From JANMCE01 sp031410595 (lineage in GTDB: Bacteria > Actinomycetota > Acidimicrobiia > Acidimicrobiales > Ilumatobacteraceae), in NCBI GenBank assembly GCA_031410595.1, contig JANNZM010000025.1, forward strand, positions 1 to 64,000: a stretch of DNA of 64,000 nucleotides, given 5' to 3'. Below, in pieces: positions 35,417 through 44,295 of this stretch. The notes beneath the pieces are model-generated. The model did not search any database and had not been told where the DNA came from. It saw only the letters and a program-made list of their open reading frames with translations. Position numbers and translations under genes: made by a program. The first letter of the stretch is position 1, and each line of letters starts with the position of its first letter.

Positions 35417-38386
35417 GTGGCAGGAAAGATCAGGGTCCATGAGCTCGCTAAAGAGCTCGGCCTCACGAATAAAGAGGCGGTTGACCTGTGCAATGTTCTC
35501 GGCATTGGCATCAAGAGCCATTCATCCTCCATCGAGGAAGCCCAGGGTGACCGGGTTCGCCGTCGCGCGGAGAAGGACGGCCTAAAGCGAGACGTCCAAC
35601 CCGAAGAGCTGGCCAAGCCGGGCAAGAAGCCGACCAAGAAGGCTGCTGCAGCCGAAGCCGCAGCGGAGGTCGCCGCACCAGCTGCGGTCGTTGAGGGCAA
35701 GCCGGTCGTCGAAGCTCCCGCCCCGGTCGTGGTCGTTGCACCGGTCGTCGAAAAGGTCGCGGCGGCTGTGCCGCCTTCGGTCGAAACGCCGCTGCCGCCA
35801 GCCCCCGTTGCCGAGGCCCCTGTCGCACCGCCAGCCCCGGTTGTCGCACCCGTGGTTGACATCGCGCCGGTCGTCCCCAGCGTCGCCGCTGTTGCGGCTG
35901 TCGCACCGGCGTCGGTCGAACCTGAAGAAGCTCGCCCCGTCGGTGTCATCTCCAGCGGTCGCGGTGAGGAGACCGCCGCTCCCGTTCGCCCGGCTGGCAT
36001 GCCGCCACGACCCGCTGGTCCGCCGCCGGGCCGCCCCTTGGCCCCTGCCGCCCGCGAAGGATCGGTTGCCCCACCGCGCGCACCCGCTCCTCCTCGTCCG
36101 GCTGGTCCGCCTCCTGGTCGCCCCACGTCTCCCACCGGTCGACCGATCCCGCCGCCTCCGGGTGGTGGCATTCCGTTGTCGCCCACGGGTCGTCCCATTC
36201 CGCCACCTCCCGGTGGCGGCAAGCCCATGGCTCGTCCGGCACCCGCCGGACCCGGTCGTGGTCCTGGTAGCCCCCGTCCGTCGGGCCCTGGTGGTGCGCG
36301 TCCTGCGTTCGCCGGTCGTCCTGGTGGTCCCGGTGCAGGTGCTGGTCGACCCGGTGGTCCCGGTGGTGGTTTTGCCGGACGCCCGGGCGGTCCCTGTGGT
36401 GGTTTTGCCGGTCGTCCCGGTGGCCCAGGTGGCGGTCCCGGTGGCGCAGCGCCAGGCGGCGGTACCGGTGGTCCGCCGCGCGGTCCGGGCGGTCGCCCGA
36501 ACTCGCAGCGTCGTGCACCCAAGCGTCGTAGTTCGCGTCGACGTCGCGGTGGAGATGAGCTCGCACCATCAATGAAGAACTACTCGGCCAGCGATCGTCC
36601 CGTACCTGCGGGCACCATCGTGGTCGAGCGTGGTTCATCGGCGCAGGACTTTGCGCCCAAGCTGAACCGCACCGCAGCAGACGTTGTTCGGTTCCTTTTG
36701 CAGCAGGGCGAAATGGTCACCGCCACCATGGCGTTGTCCGATGATCAGATGGAAGTGTTCGGCCTCGAAATCGGCGCGGAGATTCTGCTGGTCGAGCCCG
36801 GCATGCAGGAAGAACTCGAGCTGCAGGCCCTCTTCAACGACGACGACGACGACGATCCCGAGTTGCAGCAGACTCGCCCGCCGATCGTTACCGTCATGGG
36901 TCACGTCGACCACGGTAAGACCACGCTGCTCGACAAGATTCGCAAGGCCAACGTTGTGTCGGGCGAGTCCGGTGGCATCACCCAGCACATCGGTGCCTAC
37001 CAGACGGTCTACGATGGTCATCCGGTCACCTTCATCGACACCCCCGGTCACGCCGCGTTCTCCAAGATGCGTGCCCGCGGTGCCAACGTCACCGACATTG
37101 TCGTGTTGATGGTGGCCGCCGACGACGGCGTCATGCCGCAAACGATTGAAGCCATCAATCACGCCAAGGCGGCCGACGTGCCGATCATTGTTGCCATCAA
37201 CAAGATCGACAAAGAGAACGCCGACGTGCAGCGTGTCTACGCCGGTCTGGCCGAGCAGGAACTTGTTCCCGAGAGCTGGGGTGGCGACACCATCTGCGTC
37301 GAAATGTCGGCTCAACAAGAACTCGGTATCGACGACCTGCTCGAGCAGCTCACTGCCGTTGCCGAACTCGAAGAGCTCACGGCCAACCCGACGGGTCGGG
37401 CCAAGGGCACCGTGCTTGAAGCCAACCTCGATACCGGACGCGGCCCCGTTGCCACAGTCTTGGTCGACAAGGGCACCCTCAAGATCGGCGACCCCATCGT
37501 TGCTGGTGCTGCATGGGGTTCGGTTCGCGCGCTCATTGACGACAAGGGTCAGCAGATCAAAGAGGCCGGTCCCTCCGTGCCCGTGCAGGTGCTCGGTCTG
37601 TCGGCTGTGCCCCGCGCCGGTGATGAGTTCCGTACCGCTCCCGACCTGAAGACGGCCAAGACGGTTGCGGAAGCCCGTGAGATTCGCCAGAAGCTCAAGG
37701 CCCAGCGCGGCGACGCCCGCGTGCAGGGTGGCGTCAAGCTCGAAGACATCTTCGACCGCATCCAAAAGGGCGAGCAGGCCACGCTCAACCTGGTGGTCAA
37801 AGCCGACGTGCAGGGTTCACTCGAAGCCCTCACCGAAGCGTTGCGTCGCCTTGAACGTGATGACGTGAAGCTGGCCTTCGTCCATCGTGGCGTGGGCGGT
37901 ATTAGCGAGAACGACATCACGCTGGCGGCCACTACCAACGCCACCATCATCGGCTTCAATGTGCGTCCCGACCGCAAGGCTCGCGAAATGGCGCAGGTCG
38001 AGCAGGTCGAGATTCGCGCCTACGAAATCATCTACCAGGTCCTTGAAGACATCGAAAAGGCCATGCTCGGTCTGCTCGCTCCCGTCTTCGAAGAGGTGGT
38101 TACGGGTGATGCCGAAGTGCGTGAAATCTTCCGGGTTCCCCGCATCGGCGCCATCGCCGGTTGCTACGTGCTCAACGGCGTCATTACTCGGGGTTCCAAG
38201 GTTCGCTTCCTCCGGGAAGGCACCATCATTTGGAAGGGTGCCATCCAGACCCTCAAGCGGTTCAAGGACGACGTGCGTGAGGTTCGTGAAGGCTTCGAGT
38301 GTGGTATCGCACTCTCAGACTTCCAGGACCTCAAGCCCGGTGACGTCATCGAAACCTACGAAGAAAAAGAAATACCCCGTACGTGA
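35417..38386 (+). CDS. infB: Translation initiation factor IF-2
   Basis: The 989-residue GTPase brings initiator tRNA to the ribosome. The N-terminal IF2N element (IRVHELAKELGLTNKEAVDLC) is followed by a long Ala/Pro/Val segment and a Gly/Pro/Arg-rich stretch (about residues 180-375) of repeated GRPGGPGGG units. The second IF2N (VPAGTIVVERGSSAQDFAPKLNR) precedes the G domain with GHVDHGKT near residue 495, DTPGHAAF and NKID. GTG 35417 is chosen because the IF2N domain begins right after it. Confidence 0.95.
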   Translation: MAGKIRVHELAKELGLTNKEAVDLCNVLGIGIKSHSSSIEEAQGDRVRRRAEKDGLKRDVQPEELAKPGKKPTKKAAAAEAAAEVAAPAAVVEGKPVVEAPAPVVVVAPVVEKVAAAVPPSVETPLPPAPVAEAPVAPPAPVVAPVVDIAPVVPSVAAVAAVAPASVEPEEARPVGVISSGRGEETAAPVRPAGMPPRPAGPPPGRPLAPAAREGSVAPPRAPAPPRPAGPPPGRPTSPTGRPIPPPPGGGIPLSPTGRPIPPPPGGGKPMARPAPAGPGRGPGSPRPSGPGGARPAFAGRPGGPGAGAGRPGGPGGGFAGRPGGPCGGFAGRPGGPGGGPGGAAPGGGTGGPPRGPGGRPNSQRRAPKRRSSRRRRGGDELAPSMKNYSASDRPVPAGTIVVERGSSAQDFAPKLNRTAADVVRFLLQQGEMVTATMALSDDQMEVFGLEIGAEILLVEPGMQEELELQALFNDDDDDDPELQQTRPPIVTVMGHVDHGKTTLLDKIRKANVVSGESGGITQHIGAYQTVYDGHPVTFIDTPGHAAFSKMRARGANVTDIVVLMVAADDGVMPQTIEAINHAKAADVPIIVAINKIDKENADVQRVYAGLAEQELVPESWGGDTICVEMSAQQELGIDDLLEQLTAVAELEELTANPTGRAKGTVLEANLDTGRGPVATVLVDKGTLKIGDPIVAGAAWGSVRALIDDKGQQIKEAGPSVPVQVLGLSAVPRAGDEFRTAPDLKTAKTVAEAREIRQKLKAQRGDARVQGGVKLEDIFDRIQKGEQATLNLVVKADVQGSLEALTEALRRLERDDVKLAFVHRGVGGISENDITLAATTNATIIGFNVRPDRKAREMAQVEQVEIRAYEIIYQVLEDIEKAMLGLLAPVFEEVVTGDAEVREIFRVPRIGAIAGCYVLNGVITRGSKVRFLREGTIIWKGAIQTLKRFKDDVREVREGFECGIALSDFQDLKPGDVIETYEEKEIPRT

Positions 38387-38388
38387 GT

Positions 38389-38416
38389 GGGTTGGCGAGG
38401 GTAACCTCGCCAACCC
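38389..38416 (+). promoter_or_regulatory. Perfect hairpin abutting the ylxP start codon
   Basis: GGGTTGGCGAGG (38389-38400), a GTAA tetraloop and CCTCGCCAACCC (38405-38416) form a 12-bp perfect stem. It begins 2 bases after the infB stop and ends at the base before the ATG of the next gene. It has no following T-run. The only GAGG-like ribosome-binding sequence is buried in the left arm. Confidence 0.75.
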
Positions 38417-38701
38417 ATGTTTGTGTTGGCGCTTCGGGCGGAACTTCATATGAACGACTGTCACTCTTTGAAGGAAAAGCGCGCAGTGATTCGTCCGATC
38501 CTCGACGGAGCGAAGCGTCGGTTTGGCGTTTCTTCCGCCGAGGTAGATCATCAGGACACGTGGCAGCGCTGCTCTATGGGCTTTGCTGTTGTCGGCGCAT
38601 CGGCCGATCATCTGTCCGACGTGATAGACGAAGTGGAACGGTTTGTGTGGTCGCACCCAGAGGTTGCGGTCCTGTCGATGGAACGGAGCTGGAGCGAATG
38701 A
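38417..38701 (+). CDS. YlxP-like protein (DUF503)
   Basis: The 94-residue protein matches DUF503: MFVLALRAELHMNDCHSLKEKRAVIRPIL, then RRFGVSSAEVDHQDTWQRCSMGFAVVG. Members lie between infB and rbfA in many Gram-positives and are implicated in ribosome-associated functions, but the activity is not established. It overlaps rbfA by 4 nt. A strong hairpin directly before its ATG may limit its translation. Confidence 0.88.
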   Translation: MFVLALRAELHMNDCHSLKEKRAVIRPILDGAKRRFGVSSAEVDHQDTWQRCSMGFAVVGASADHLSDVIDEVERFVWSHPEVAVLSMERSWSE

Positions 38702-39120
38702 GTCGAGGCGCACCGAAACGACGACGAACAACCAACGCCACATCCCACAACGTGCCCCGCACGGCTCGCTTGAACGAGCTCCTGCGCGAGATCATCGCGG
38801 ATGAACTCGAGCGTATAGAGGATGATCGGCTGGAGTTGGTCACCATCACCACAGTCGATGTCGATCAGGATCTGAACCGTGCCATCGTCACCTATGACTC
38901 GCTTGCAGGCGAGTCGGGTGACGAGCAGATCCTGGCCGCGTTCACGCAACAGCGCGTGAAGTTGCAAGCTGCAATCGGCAAGCAGATCACTGCTCGCAAG
39001 ACGCCCATCTTGTCGTTCCAACCCGACAAGGTCATCCGCTCGGCTGCCCGCATCGAAGAGATCCTGCGGGACAACCCCATTCCGGTACGCCCGGAGGTGC
39101 CTCAGGAGGACGAGTCATAG
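38698..39120 (+). CDS. rbfA: Ribosome-binding factor A
   Basis: The 140-residue protein has the RbfA KH-like fold: RLNELLREIIADELERI, LVTITTVDVDQDLNRAIVTYDSL, and TARKTPILSFQPDKVIRSAARIEEIL. It helps 16S 5'-end maturation and cold adaptation. It begins within the DUF503 stop (ATGA). Its last codons carry AGGAGGACGAG, an excellent ribosome-binding site for truB. Confidence 0.93.
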   Translation: MSRGAPKRRRTTNATSHNVPRTARLNELLREIIADELERIEDDRLELVTITTVDVDQDLNRAIVTYDSLAGESGDEQILAAFTQQRVKLQAAIGKQITARKTPILSFQPDKVIRSAARIEEILRDNPIPVRPEVPQEDES

Positions 39121-39140
39121 CCAAGCGTCGCCCGGCCACG

Positions 39141-39989
39141 GTGCACGGCTTGTGTGTGGTCGACAAGCCGGCTGGTATCACGAGTCACGACGTCGTCGGT
39201 CTGTTGCGCCGCCGGCTGGGGGAGCGTCGCATCGGTCACTCCGGCACCCTCGACCCCGATGCCACCGGTGTGCTGTTGTGCGGGGTGGGCAACCTCACCC
39301 GATTCCTGCGCTACCTGACCGATCTGCCCAAGACCTACACGGCTGAGGTCGTGCTCGGCTCCACCACCAATACGCTGGACGATTCGGGCGAAGTGACCGC
39401 CACGTTCGACATGACCGGGGTGACCGTCGAGCGGGCTCGCGAGCTGGTCGCCGCCCATCTGACCGGCCCAATCATGCAGGTACCGCCCATGGTGTCGGCC
39501 ATCCGCATCGACGGCAAACGCCTGCACGAACTGGCACGCGAAGGCATCGAAGTCGACCGTGAGGCCCGGCCCGTCTCGGTCTACCGCTACGACGTCTCCG
39601 AGACGGAGGACCCGATGGTGTTCGCGATCGTTGTGCAATGCTCCAGCGGTACTTACATCCGCACCCTCGCCGCCGACCTCGGCGAGCTACTCGGCGGGGG
39701 AGCGCATGTTCGCAAGCTGCGTCGCACCGCCATTGGCTCCTTCACCGTCGCCGAAGCAGCCGCCCCCGACGAGTGCGAGGTCTGGTCGATGGCTCGAGGT
39801 CTTCGTGACTATGCCGCCGTCACTGTCGATGACGACCAGGCTCGAATGGTGCGCCACGGCCGCTCGTTGCCGTTGTTCGAAGGTGACGGCCCATGGGCGG
39901 TAAGCGATTCTGAAGGCAATCTCCTAGCGATGTTCGAAGCAAACGGTCAGGAAGCCAAACCGGCCGTCGTGGTGCCCGAGCTGTCATAG
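39141..39989 (+). CDS. truB: tRNA pseudouridine-55 synthase
   Basis: The 282-residue enzyme has the catalytic motif GHSGTLDPDATGVLLCGVG, in which the aspartate of TLDP is the nucleophile, KTYTAEVVLG, and SGTYIRTLAADLG. It modifies U55 in tRNA T-loops. GTG 39141 is the first standard start. However, the ideal AGGAGGA site lies 24 or more bases further upstream and fits an ATA codon at 39117, which would add AKRRPAT and overlap the rbfA stop as ATAG. Confidence 0.95.
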   Translation: MHGLCVVDKPAGITSHDVVGLLRRRLGERRIGHSGTLDPDATGVLLCGVGNLTRFLRYLTDLPKTYTAEVVLGSTTNTLDDSGEVTATFDMTGVTVERARELVAAHLTGPIMQVPPMVSAIRIDGKRLHELAREGIEVDREARPVSVYRYDVSETEDPMVFAIVVQCSSGTYIRTLAADLGELLGGGAHVRKLRRTAIGSFTVAEAAAPDECEVWSMARGLRDYAAVTVDDDQARMVRHGRSLPLFEGDGPWAVSDSEGNLLAMFEANGQEAKPAVVVPELS

Positions 39990-40032
39990 GCGGGAAAGGC
40001 CCCGGCTCGCCCCGGACGATAGGGTCAGAATC

Positions 40033-40974
40033 GTGCAGGTGATTCGGGATCTTTCGCAGCCACATTTTCGTGACCGGGGAACGGTGGTCACCATCGGCGC
40101 GTACGACGGCGTCCATCTCGGTCACCAGGCAGTCATTGCCGAAGTGCGGGCGAAGGCCGCGGCCCAGGGCTGCGCTTCGGCGGTCGTTACCTTCGACCGT
40201 CACCCGGCCTCCATCGTGCGGCCTGAGTCCGCGCCCCAACTCATCACAGATCTTGAACAGAAGCTCGAGCTGCTCGAAGCCACCGGTATCGACGCCGTCG
40301 TCGTGCTCCACTTCGACCATGCGATGTCGGAGCTCTCTGCTGCTCAGTGGGCGAAAGACGTTTTGGTGCGGTGCCTCTCGGCGCAGACCATCGTGGTCGG
40401 TGAAGACTTCCACTTTGGCCACGACCGCAGCGGCAACGTCGCGTTCCTTACCAAACTGGGCCAGACCGAAGGCTTCGATGTGCAAGGCCTGCCGCTGGTC
40501 GAACGAACCGACGGCGTGACGGAGTCGATCAGTTCAACCGCCATCCGACGCGCTCTTGCCGGTGGTCAGGTGGAAGTCGCGGCGCGCTTGTTGGGCCGAC
40601 CGTTTGAGGGTCGGGGCATTGTTGTCAGCGGCGATCAGCGAGGTCGGCTGCTTGGCTTCCCGACCGCCAACGTCGAGATTCCCAATCAGATCTGCCTTCC
40701 GGCCGATGGCGTTTACGCGGGATTTTATGAGCGGCCCGACGGCAGCGTGCACACGTGCGCAATCAACCTCGGGCGACGCCCAACGTTCTACGCTCACACT
40801 GATCACTCACTGCTCGAGGCGCACCTCCTTGACTTTCAAGCCGAGTTGTATGGCGAACCCGCCAAAGTGCGTTTCGTTGCCTTCCTCCGTAGCGAGCGAA
40901 AATTCGACGGCATCGACTCCCTCCGCCAACAACTCGCTCACGATATCGAAGCCACCCGCAAAGTCCTCGCCTGA
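40033..40974 (+). CDS. ribF: Bifunctional riboflavin kinase / FAD synthetase
   Basis: The 313-residue enzyme converts riboflavin to FMN and FAD. The N-terminal nucleotidyltransferase has GAYDGVHLGHQAVI and VVGEDFHFGHDRSGN. The C-terminal kinase has GRLLGFPTANVEI and the LEAHLLDFQAELYGEPAKVRFVAFLR end. It closes the nusA operon and ends 1 base from the convergent ABC substrate-binding gene. It would supply the FAD needed by the photolyases and oxidoreductases of this window. Confidence 0.96.
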   Translation: MQVIRDLSQPHFRDRGTVVTIGAYDGVHLGHQAVIAEVRAKAAAQGCASAVVTFDRHPASIVRPESAPQLITDLEQKLELLEATGIDAVVVLHFDHAMSELSAAQWAKDVLVRCLSAQTIVVGEDFHFGHDRSGNVAFLTKLGQTEGFDVQGLPLVERTDGVTESISSTAIRRALAGGQVEVAARLLGRPFEGRGIVVSGDQRGRLLGFPTANVEIPNQICLPADGVYAGFYERPDGSVHTCAINLGRRPTFYAHTDHSLLEAHLLDFQAELYGEPAKVRFVAFLRSERKFDGIDSLRQQLAHDIEATRKVLA

Positions 40975-40975
40975 A

Positions 40976-42085
40976 CTACGCCGGCCAGATGACCCTGCCG
41001 GCTTTGTCGTAGACGCCGTTGGCGAGGGTGTCGTCGTAGGTGCCGTCTACTTTTGGGGCGGTCCTAAAGACGCCCGCAGCGGTGTAGGCGGCTACCTGCT
41101 TGTCGAGATCGGCGCGATGGACGATGCCGATGCCTTCGCCCTTGGGTGTGTTGTCGGCAACGATCCTCGACTCGATGCCCCAGCGGAACTTCTCGCCGTC
41201 GGGCTGCAGGAAGTTCTTGTTACCGCCCTCGGTGATCTTCTTAAATGATGAAGCAACCGCGTCATCGGGCTTGGCGATGGCGTCTTCCATGCCCTTCATA
41301 GCGGCACGCACGAAGTCCTGCACGGCGGTCGGGTGCTCGTCGTGGAACTTCTTGCTGGTGTAGATCAAACCGAAGCTGCCCGGGATACCTTCGGTGGCCG
41401 GATCGAACATGGTGTACTTCTGGCCCTTGGCGTCGAGCTGGGCTGGCTCGTTCGACTTGTAGACGGGTAGCGCCATGATCGGCGTGGCCCAGTGCTGGTT
41501 CGGGTCGAAGCCCTGAAGCGAGACCTCCTCGTAGTCGGTGCCCTGCTTGAGTCCGGCCTTGTTCAGCATGGCCACTTCGGCCGGAGGGAGCGCGCCCTTG
41601 ATGCCGATCTTCTTACCCTTTAGATCGGCCAACGTCTTGATCTCTGGCTTTACCAGGAGGGCATCAATGCCGATCTTGCCGTCAACCGCAACGGTGACGA
41701 ACTCGGCACCGTCCTTGGCGAAATTGAGCGTCTCAACGTAAGAACCTGCCGATGCGAACTGCGCGGTGTTGGCCGCCACGAGCGGGTAATTGGCGGCCGA
41801 GAAGCCGGCCTTCATCTCGACATCGAGACACATCTTTTCGAAGTAGCCCTTCTCCTTCGCCACGGTCACTTCGACGATGGAAGCCGACGCAGCGAAGTCA
41901 AACCCGGTGAGGTAGGTGATCTTCCCGGCCTTCTTGTTCTCGCCACAGCGATCGGCACTAATGGCCTTGGCCGTGACGGTGCCGACGGTGGCGAGGCCCT
42001 TGGCGGTGGTCTTCGACGAACCACAGCCGGCGATAATGAGCACGCTGCCGAGTGCAACGGCGGTAAAGCGGACGGAACGGGACAT
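40976..42085 (-). CDS. ABC transporter substrate-binding lipoprotein, NMT1/THI5-like
   Basis: The 369-residue protein has a signal peptide with lipobox (VLIIAGC). The periplasmic-binding fold has the NMT1-like pattern GYFEKMCLDVEMKAGFSAANYPLVAANTAQFASAGSYVE. Relatives bind thiamine pyrimidine precursors, nitrate/taurine-type anions or aromatic sulfonates; the substrate cannot be fixed here. It follows the TetR gene after 3 bases and belongs with the permease and ATPase upstream. No riboswitch was found. Confidence 0.82.
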   Translation of the reverse strand: MSRSVRFTAVALGSVLIIAGCGSSKTTAKGLATVGTVTAKAISADRCGENKKAGKITYLTGFDFAASASIVEVTVAKEKGYFEKMCLDVEMKAGFSAANYPLVAANTAQFASAGSYVETLNFAKDGAEFVTVAVDGKIGIDALLVKPEIKTLADLKGKKIGIKGALPPAEVAMLNKAGLKQGTDYEEVSLQGFDPNQHWATPIMALPVYKSNEPAQLDAKGQKYTMFDPATEGIPGSFGLIYTSKKFHDEHPTAVQDFVRAAMKGMEDAIAKPDDAVASSFKKITEGGNKNFLQPDGEKFRWGIESRIVADNTPKGEGIGIVHRADLDKQVAAYTAAGVFRTAPKVDGTYDDTLANGVYDKAGRVIWPA

Positions 42086-42088
42086 GAA

Positions 42089-42685
42089 TCAGCCTTTCGG
42101 GGCAGAAGTGAAGAGAGGTTGGAGCGAATGCCATGCGCCGTCGGACAGGAATGTCCGCACGTCGGCGGGTGTGGTTTTCACGGTGCTGGTAAGCCAGTGG
42201 CGGGCGTACATGTGCATGGGCCCGATCCACTGCGAAATGACAGCGGGAAGCAGCGGCACAGCGTGACTGGCATGCGACACGATCCAGTGCTCGAGCTCGG
42301 TGTAAAAGTTCGTGTTGAGCGCGCGGAGGCTCTCGGCCGCAGGGCGGATCTCATGGTCCCGGTACACCAGAATGAACTGTGACGGCGCCCGATGATCAAC
42401 GATCCAGGTGAGGTGGTGATCGACGAGGGAGCGCACGCCCTGCTCGGGTGTAACAGCACTTCGCAGCCCGGCAAGTGCCACTTCGTGGTACGCCGAGAGG
42501 CACTCGACGTAGAGACCGTCAGCGAGGTGCTCTTTGCCGCCGAAGTGGTGGTAGAGACTGCCGACGCTCGCTCCGGAACGCTGGAGAATCTGATCGACGG
42601 TGGTATCGACAACACCCTGTTCGAGGAACAAGGCCAGCGCAGCGTCCAGCAGAGCTTGCCGCTTCCCTTCGGGGCGAGATGTCAC
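42089..42685 (-). CDS. TetR-family repressor of the ABC locus
   Basis: The 198-residue protein has an N-terminal TetR helix-turn-helix (LLDAALALFLEQGVVDTTVDQILQRSGASVGSLYHHFGGKEHL, about 12-55) and a ligand-binding helical domain. The GTG start at 42685 lies 6 bases after a -10 box whose spacer holds a palindrome also found before the ATPase gene, so it probably represses both promoters. The ligand may be the transported compound. Confidence 0.9.
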   Translation of the reverse strand: MTSRPEGKRQALLDAALALFLEQGVVDTTVDQILQRSGASVGSLYHHFGGKEHLADGLYVECLSAYHEVALAGLRSAVTPEQGVRSLVDHHLTWIVDHRAPSQFILVYRDHEIRPAAESLRALNTNFYTELEHWIVSHASHAVPLLPAVISQWIGPMHMYARHWLTSTVKTTPADVRTFLSDGAWHSLQPLFTSAPKG

Positions 42686-42691
42686 GACGAA

Positions 42692-42720
42692 AGTCTGATG
42701 TAGAAGAATCTTCTAGTCAA
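42692..42720 (-). promoter_or_regulatory. TetR-gene promoter with embedded operator
   Basis: On the minus strand: -35 TTGACT (42720-42715), a 17-base spacer containing the perfect palindrome TAGAAGA-A-TCTTCTA (42701-42715, plus-strand reading), and -10 CAGACT (42697-42692). GTG follows after 6 bases. A second palindrome TTCCTCTAGAGGAA (42721-42734) lies next to the -35. The same arrangement occurs at 44296-44324. Confidence 0.75.
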
Positions 42721-42760
42721 TTCCTCTAGAGGAAAGATTCAGTCTAAGGCCGGCCAGAAG

Positions 42761-43519
42761 TCATTCCCTCGGTCTTCCGCCCGGCAACCGACGCTCAAGC
42801 ACGGCAAGAATGAGCAGGGCGACACCGCCGAGCGCGCCAAGGGCGAAGGCCGAGGCCCACACCAGGGGGGCCGCGTTGTGGGTCTGCCCCGCTTGGATCT
42901 GCACTCCGAGGCCGTGACTCACGCCGGCGAACCATTCGCCCAGTACCGCTCCGACCAACGACAAGCCGATGGCAATGCGAAGTCCGGCGAACAGCGCGGG
43001 CACGGCGCTCGGCCCCTGCACCGTTCGGAGCACTTCCCATCGAGATGCGCCGACCGACTGCAGGAGTTCGATGGTGGCCGGATCGGCAGTGCGAAATCCG
43101 GCAACCATGTTGAACAACAGCGGTACGAGCGCGATCAGCATGATGACCGCCACGATCGGGAGTCGACCAAACCCCAGCCAGATCACGAACGCCGGCGCGT
43201 ACACCACGATGGGGATGACCTGAATGAGCGTGGCGATTGGCTGCACCGCCCGCTCCACCGATCGCCACCGGGCCATCGGCACCGCCAGCACGAAGGCCAA
43301 TACGAGCGCGGCGGCTAGGCCGAGGATGGCTTCTCGTCCGGTGACAAGCGCTTCGCGAGCAAAGAACGACGGATCGGCGTCGAGGGCCGACAGAATGCGC
43401 GAGGGTCTCGGTAGGACGAAGGCCTTCACCCCTAACAGGACAAGAAGCCCTTCCCAGAGACCAAAGAAGACTACGAGGCCGGTCAGCGGGGCGGTCCAGC
43501 GTGAGAGTCGAGCGATCAT
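42761..43519 (-). CDS. ABC transporter permease (SsuC/ThiX type)
   Basis: The 252-residue membrane protein has about six helices. The EAA-like coupling loop is in TIELLQSVGASRWEVLRTVQGPSAVPALFAGLRIAIGLSLVGAVLGEW. It belongs to the family importing nitrate, sulfonates or pyrimidine precursors. It overlaps the ATPase gene by 4 nt and precedes the TetR gene by 75 bases. Confidence 0.88.
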   Translation of the reverse strand: MIARLSRWTAPLTGLVVFFGLWEGLLVLLGVKAFVLPRPSRILSALDADPSFFAREALVTGREAILGLAAALVLAFVLAVPMARWRSVERAVQPIATLIQVIPIVVYAPAFVIWLGFGRLPIVAVIMLIALVPLLFNMVAGFRTADPATIELLQSVGASRWEVLRTVQGPSAVPALFAGLRIAIGLSLVGAVLGEWFAGVSHGLGVQIQAGQTHNAAPLVWASAFALGALGGVALLILAVLERRLPGGRPRE

Positions 43520-44289
43520 GAGGCACCTCGCAGCAATGATCGAAGACGACGGACGTAGTGATCGAATTCGTCGGTGTCTTCCACGTCAGCCGTTCGGGGC
43601 CGCGGAAGAGCAATAGTTTCAATTGCAACTATTCTTCCTGGGCGTCCCGAGAGCACGACGACGCGATCCGAGAGCAGCACTGCCTCAGCGACCGAGTGGG
43701 TGACAAAGAGTGCGGTTGACTGGTGATGCTTCCACAAGCGCAGCAGCAGGTGTCTCATGTCAGCCCGGGTGAGTTCGTCGAGTGATGCGAACGGCTCGTC
43801 GAGCAGCAGCACCGGAGCCTGCAACGCAAAGGCTCGCACCAGTGCGACCCGCTGTTGCATGCCGCCAGACAGTTGGTGCGGGTAAGCATCCGCGAAATCG
43901 TTGAGGCCCACCTCGTCAAGGAGGCCGTCGACCGCGTCATCGCTGGCGCCTGACTGGGGGTTCACGTCAAGCAAGAGACGGGCGTTCTGACGCACCGTAC
44001 GCCACGCCAGTAAGGCAGGTTGCTGCGGAGCGAGAGCAAAACGTTTGGCGGCGCGGCCGATGGCAGGCGAGTCATCATTGACCTTCACGGCGCCGTGCTC
44101 GGCAGTCAGCATGCCAGCGGTCAGACGCAGCAGGGTGGATTTCCCGCAGCCGCTCGGGCCGAGCAGTGTCACGAACTCACCAGGCGAGATGGACACGTCG
44201 ATGCCGGAGAGTGCCTCGGTTCGGCCCTGTTTGCCAACGAAGCCGTGCGAAACAGCACGAAATTCGATCATGGAGGCAGCGTCGGACAC
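43516..44289 (-). CDS. ABC transporter ATP-binding protein (SsuB/ThiZ type)
   Basis: The 257-residue ATPase has Walker A LLGPSGCGKSTLLR, Q-loop, signature LSGGMQQRVALVRA, Walker B VLLLDEPFASLDE and the switch His in VTHSVAEA. GTG 44289 lies exactly 6 bases after the -10 box, implying leaderless translation from the transcript's first base. An internal ATG at 44271 has no ribosome-binding site. Confidence 0.92.
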   Translation of the reverse strand: MSDAASMIEFRAVSHGFVGKQGRTEALSGIDVSISPGEFVTLLGPSGCGKSTLLRLTAGMLTAEHGAVKVNDDSPAIGRAAKRFALAPQQPALLAWRTVRQNARLLLDVNPQSGASDDAVDGLLDEVGLNDFADAYPHQLSGGMQQRVALVRAFALQAPVLLLDEPFASLDELTRADMRHLLLRLWKHHQSTALFVTHSVAEAVLLSDRVVVLSGRPGRIVAIETIALPRPRTADVEDTDEFDHYVRRLRSLLRGAS

Positions 44290-44295
44290 GAGAGA

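Noticed and set aside
36200..36500. Dense short repeats that could suggest a CRISPR or minisatellite
   Set aside because: They encode the Gly/Pro/Arg-rich part of IF-2 and have no spacer structure.
42686..42760. Possible TPP riboswitch in front of the transporter genes
   Set aside because: No conserved CTGAGA or thi-box core seen; the gap is filled by the TetR-type promoter and palindromes.
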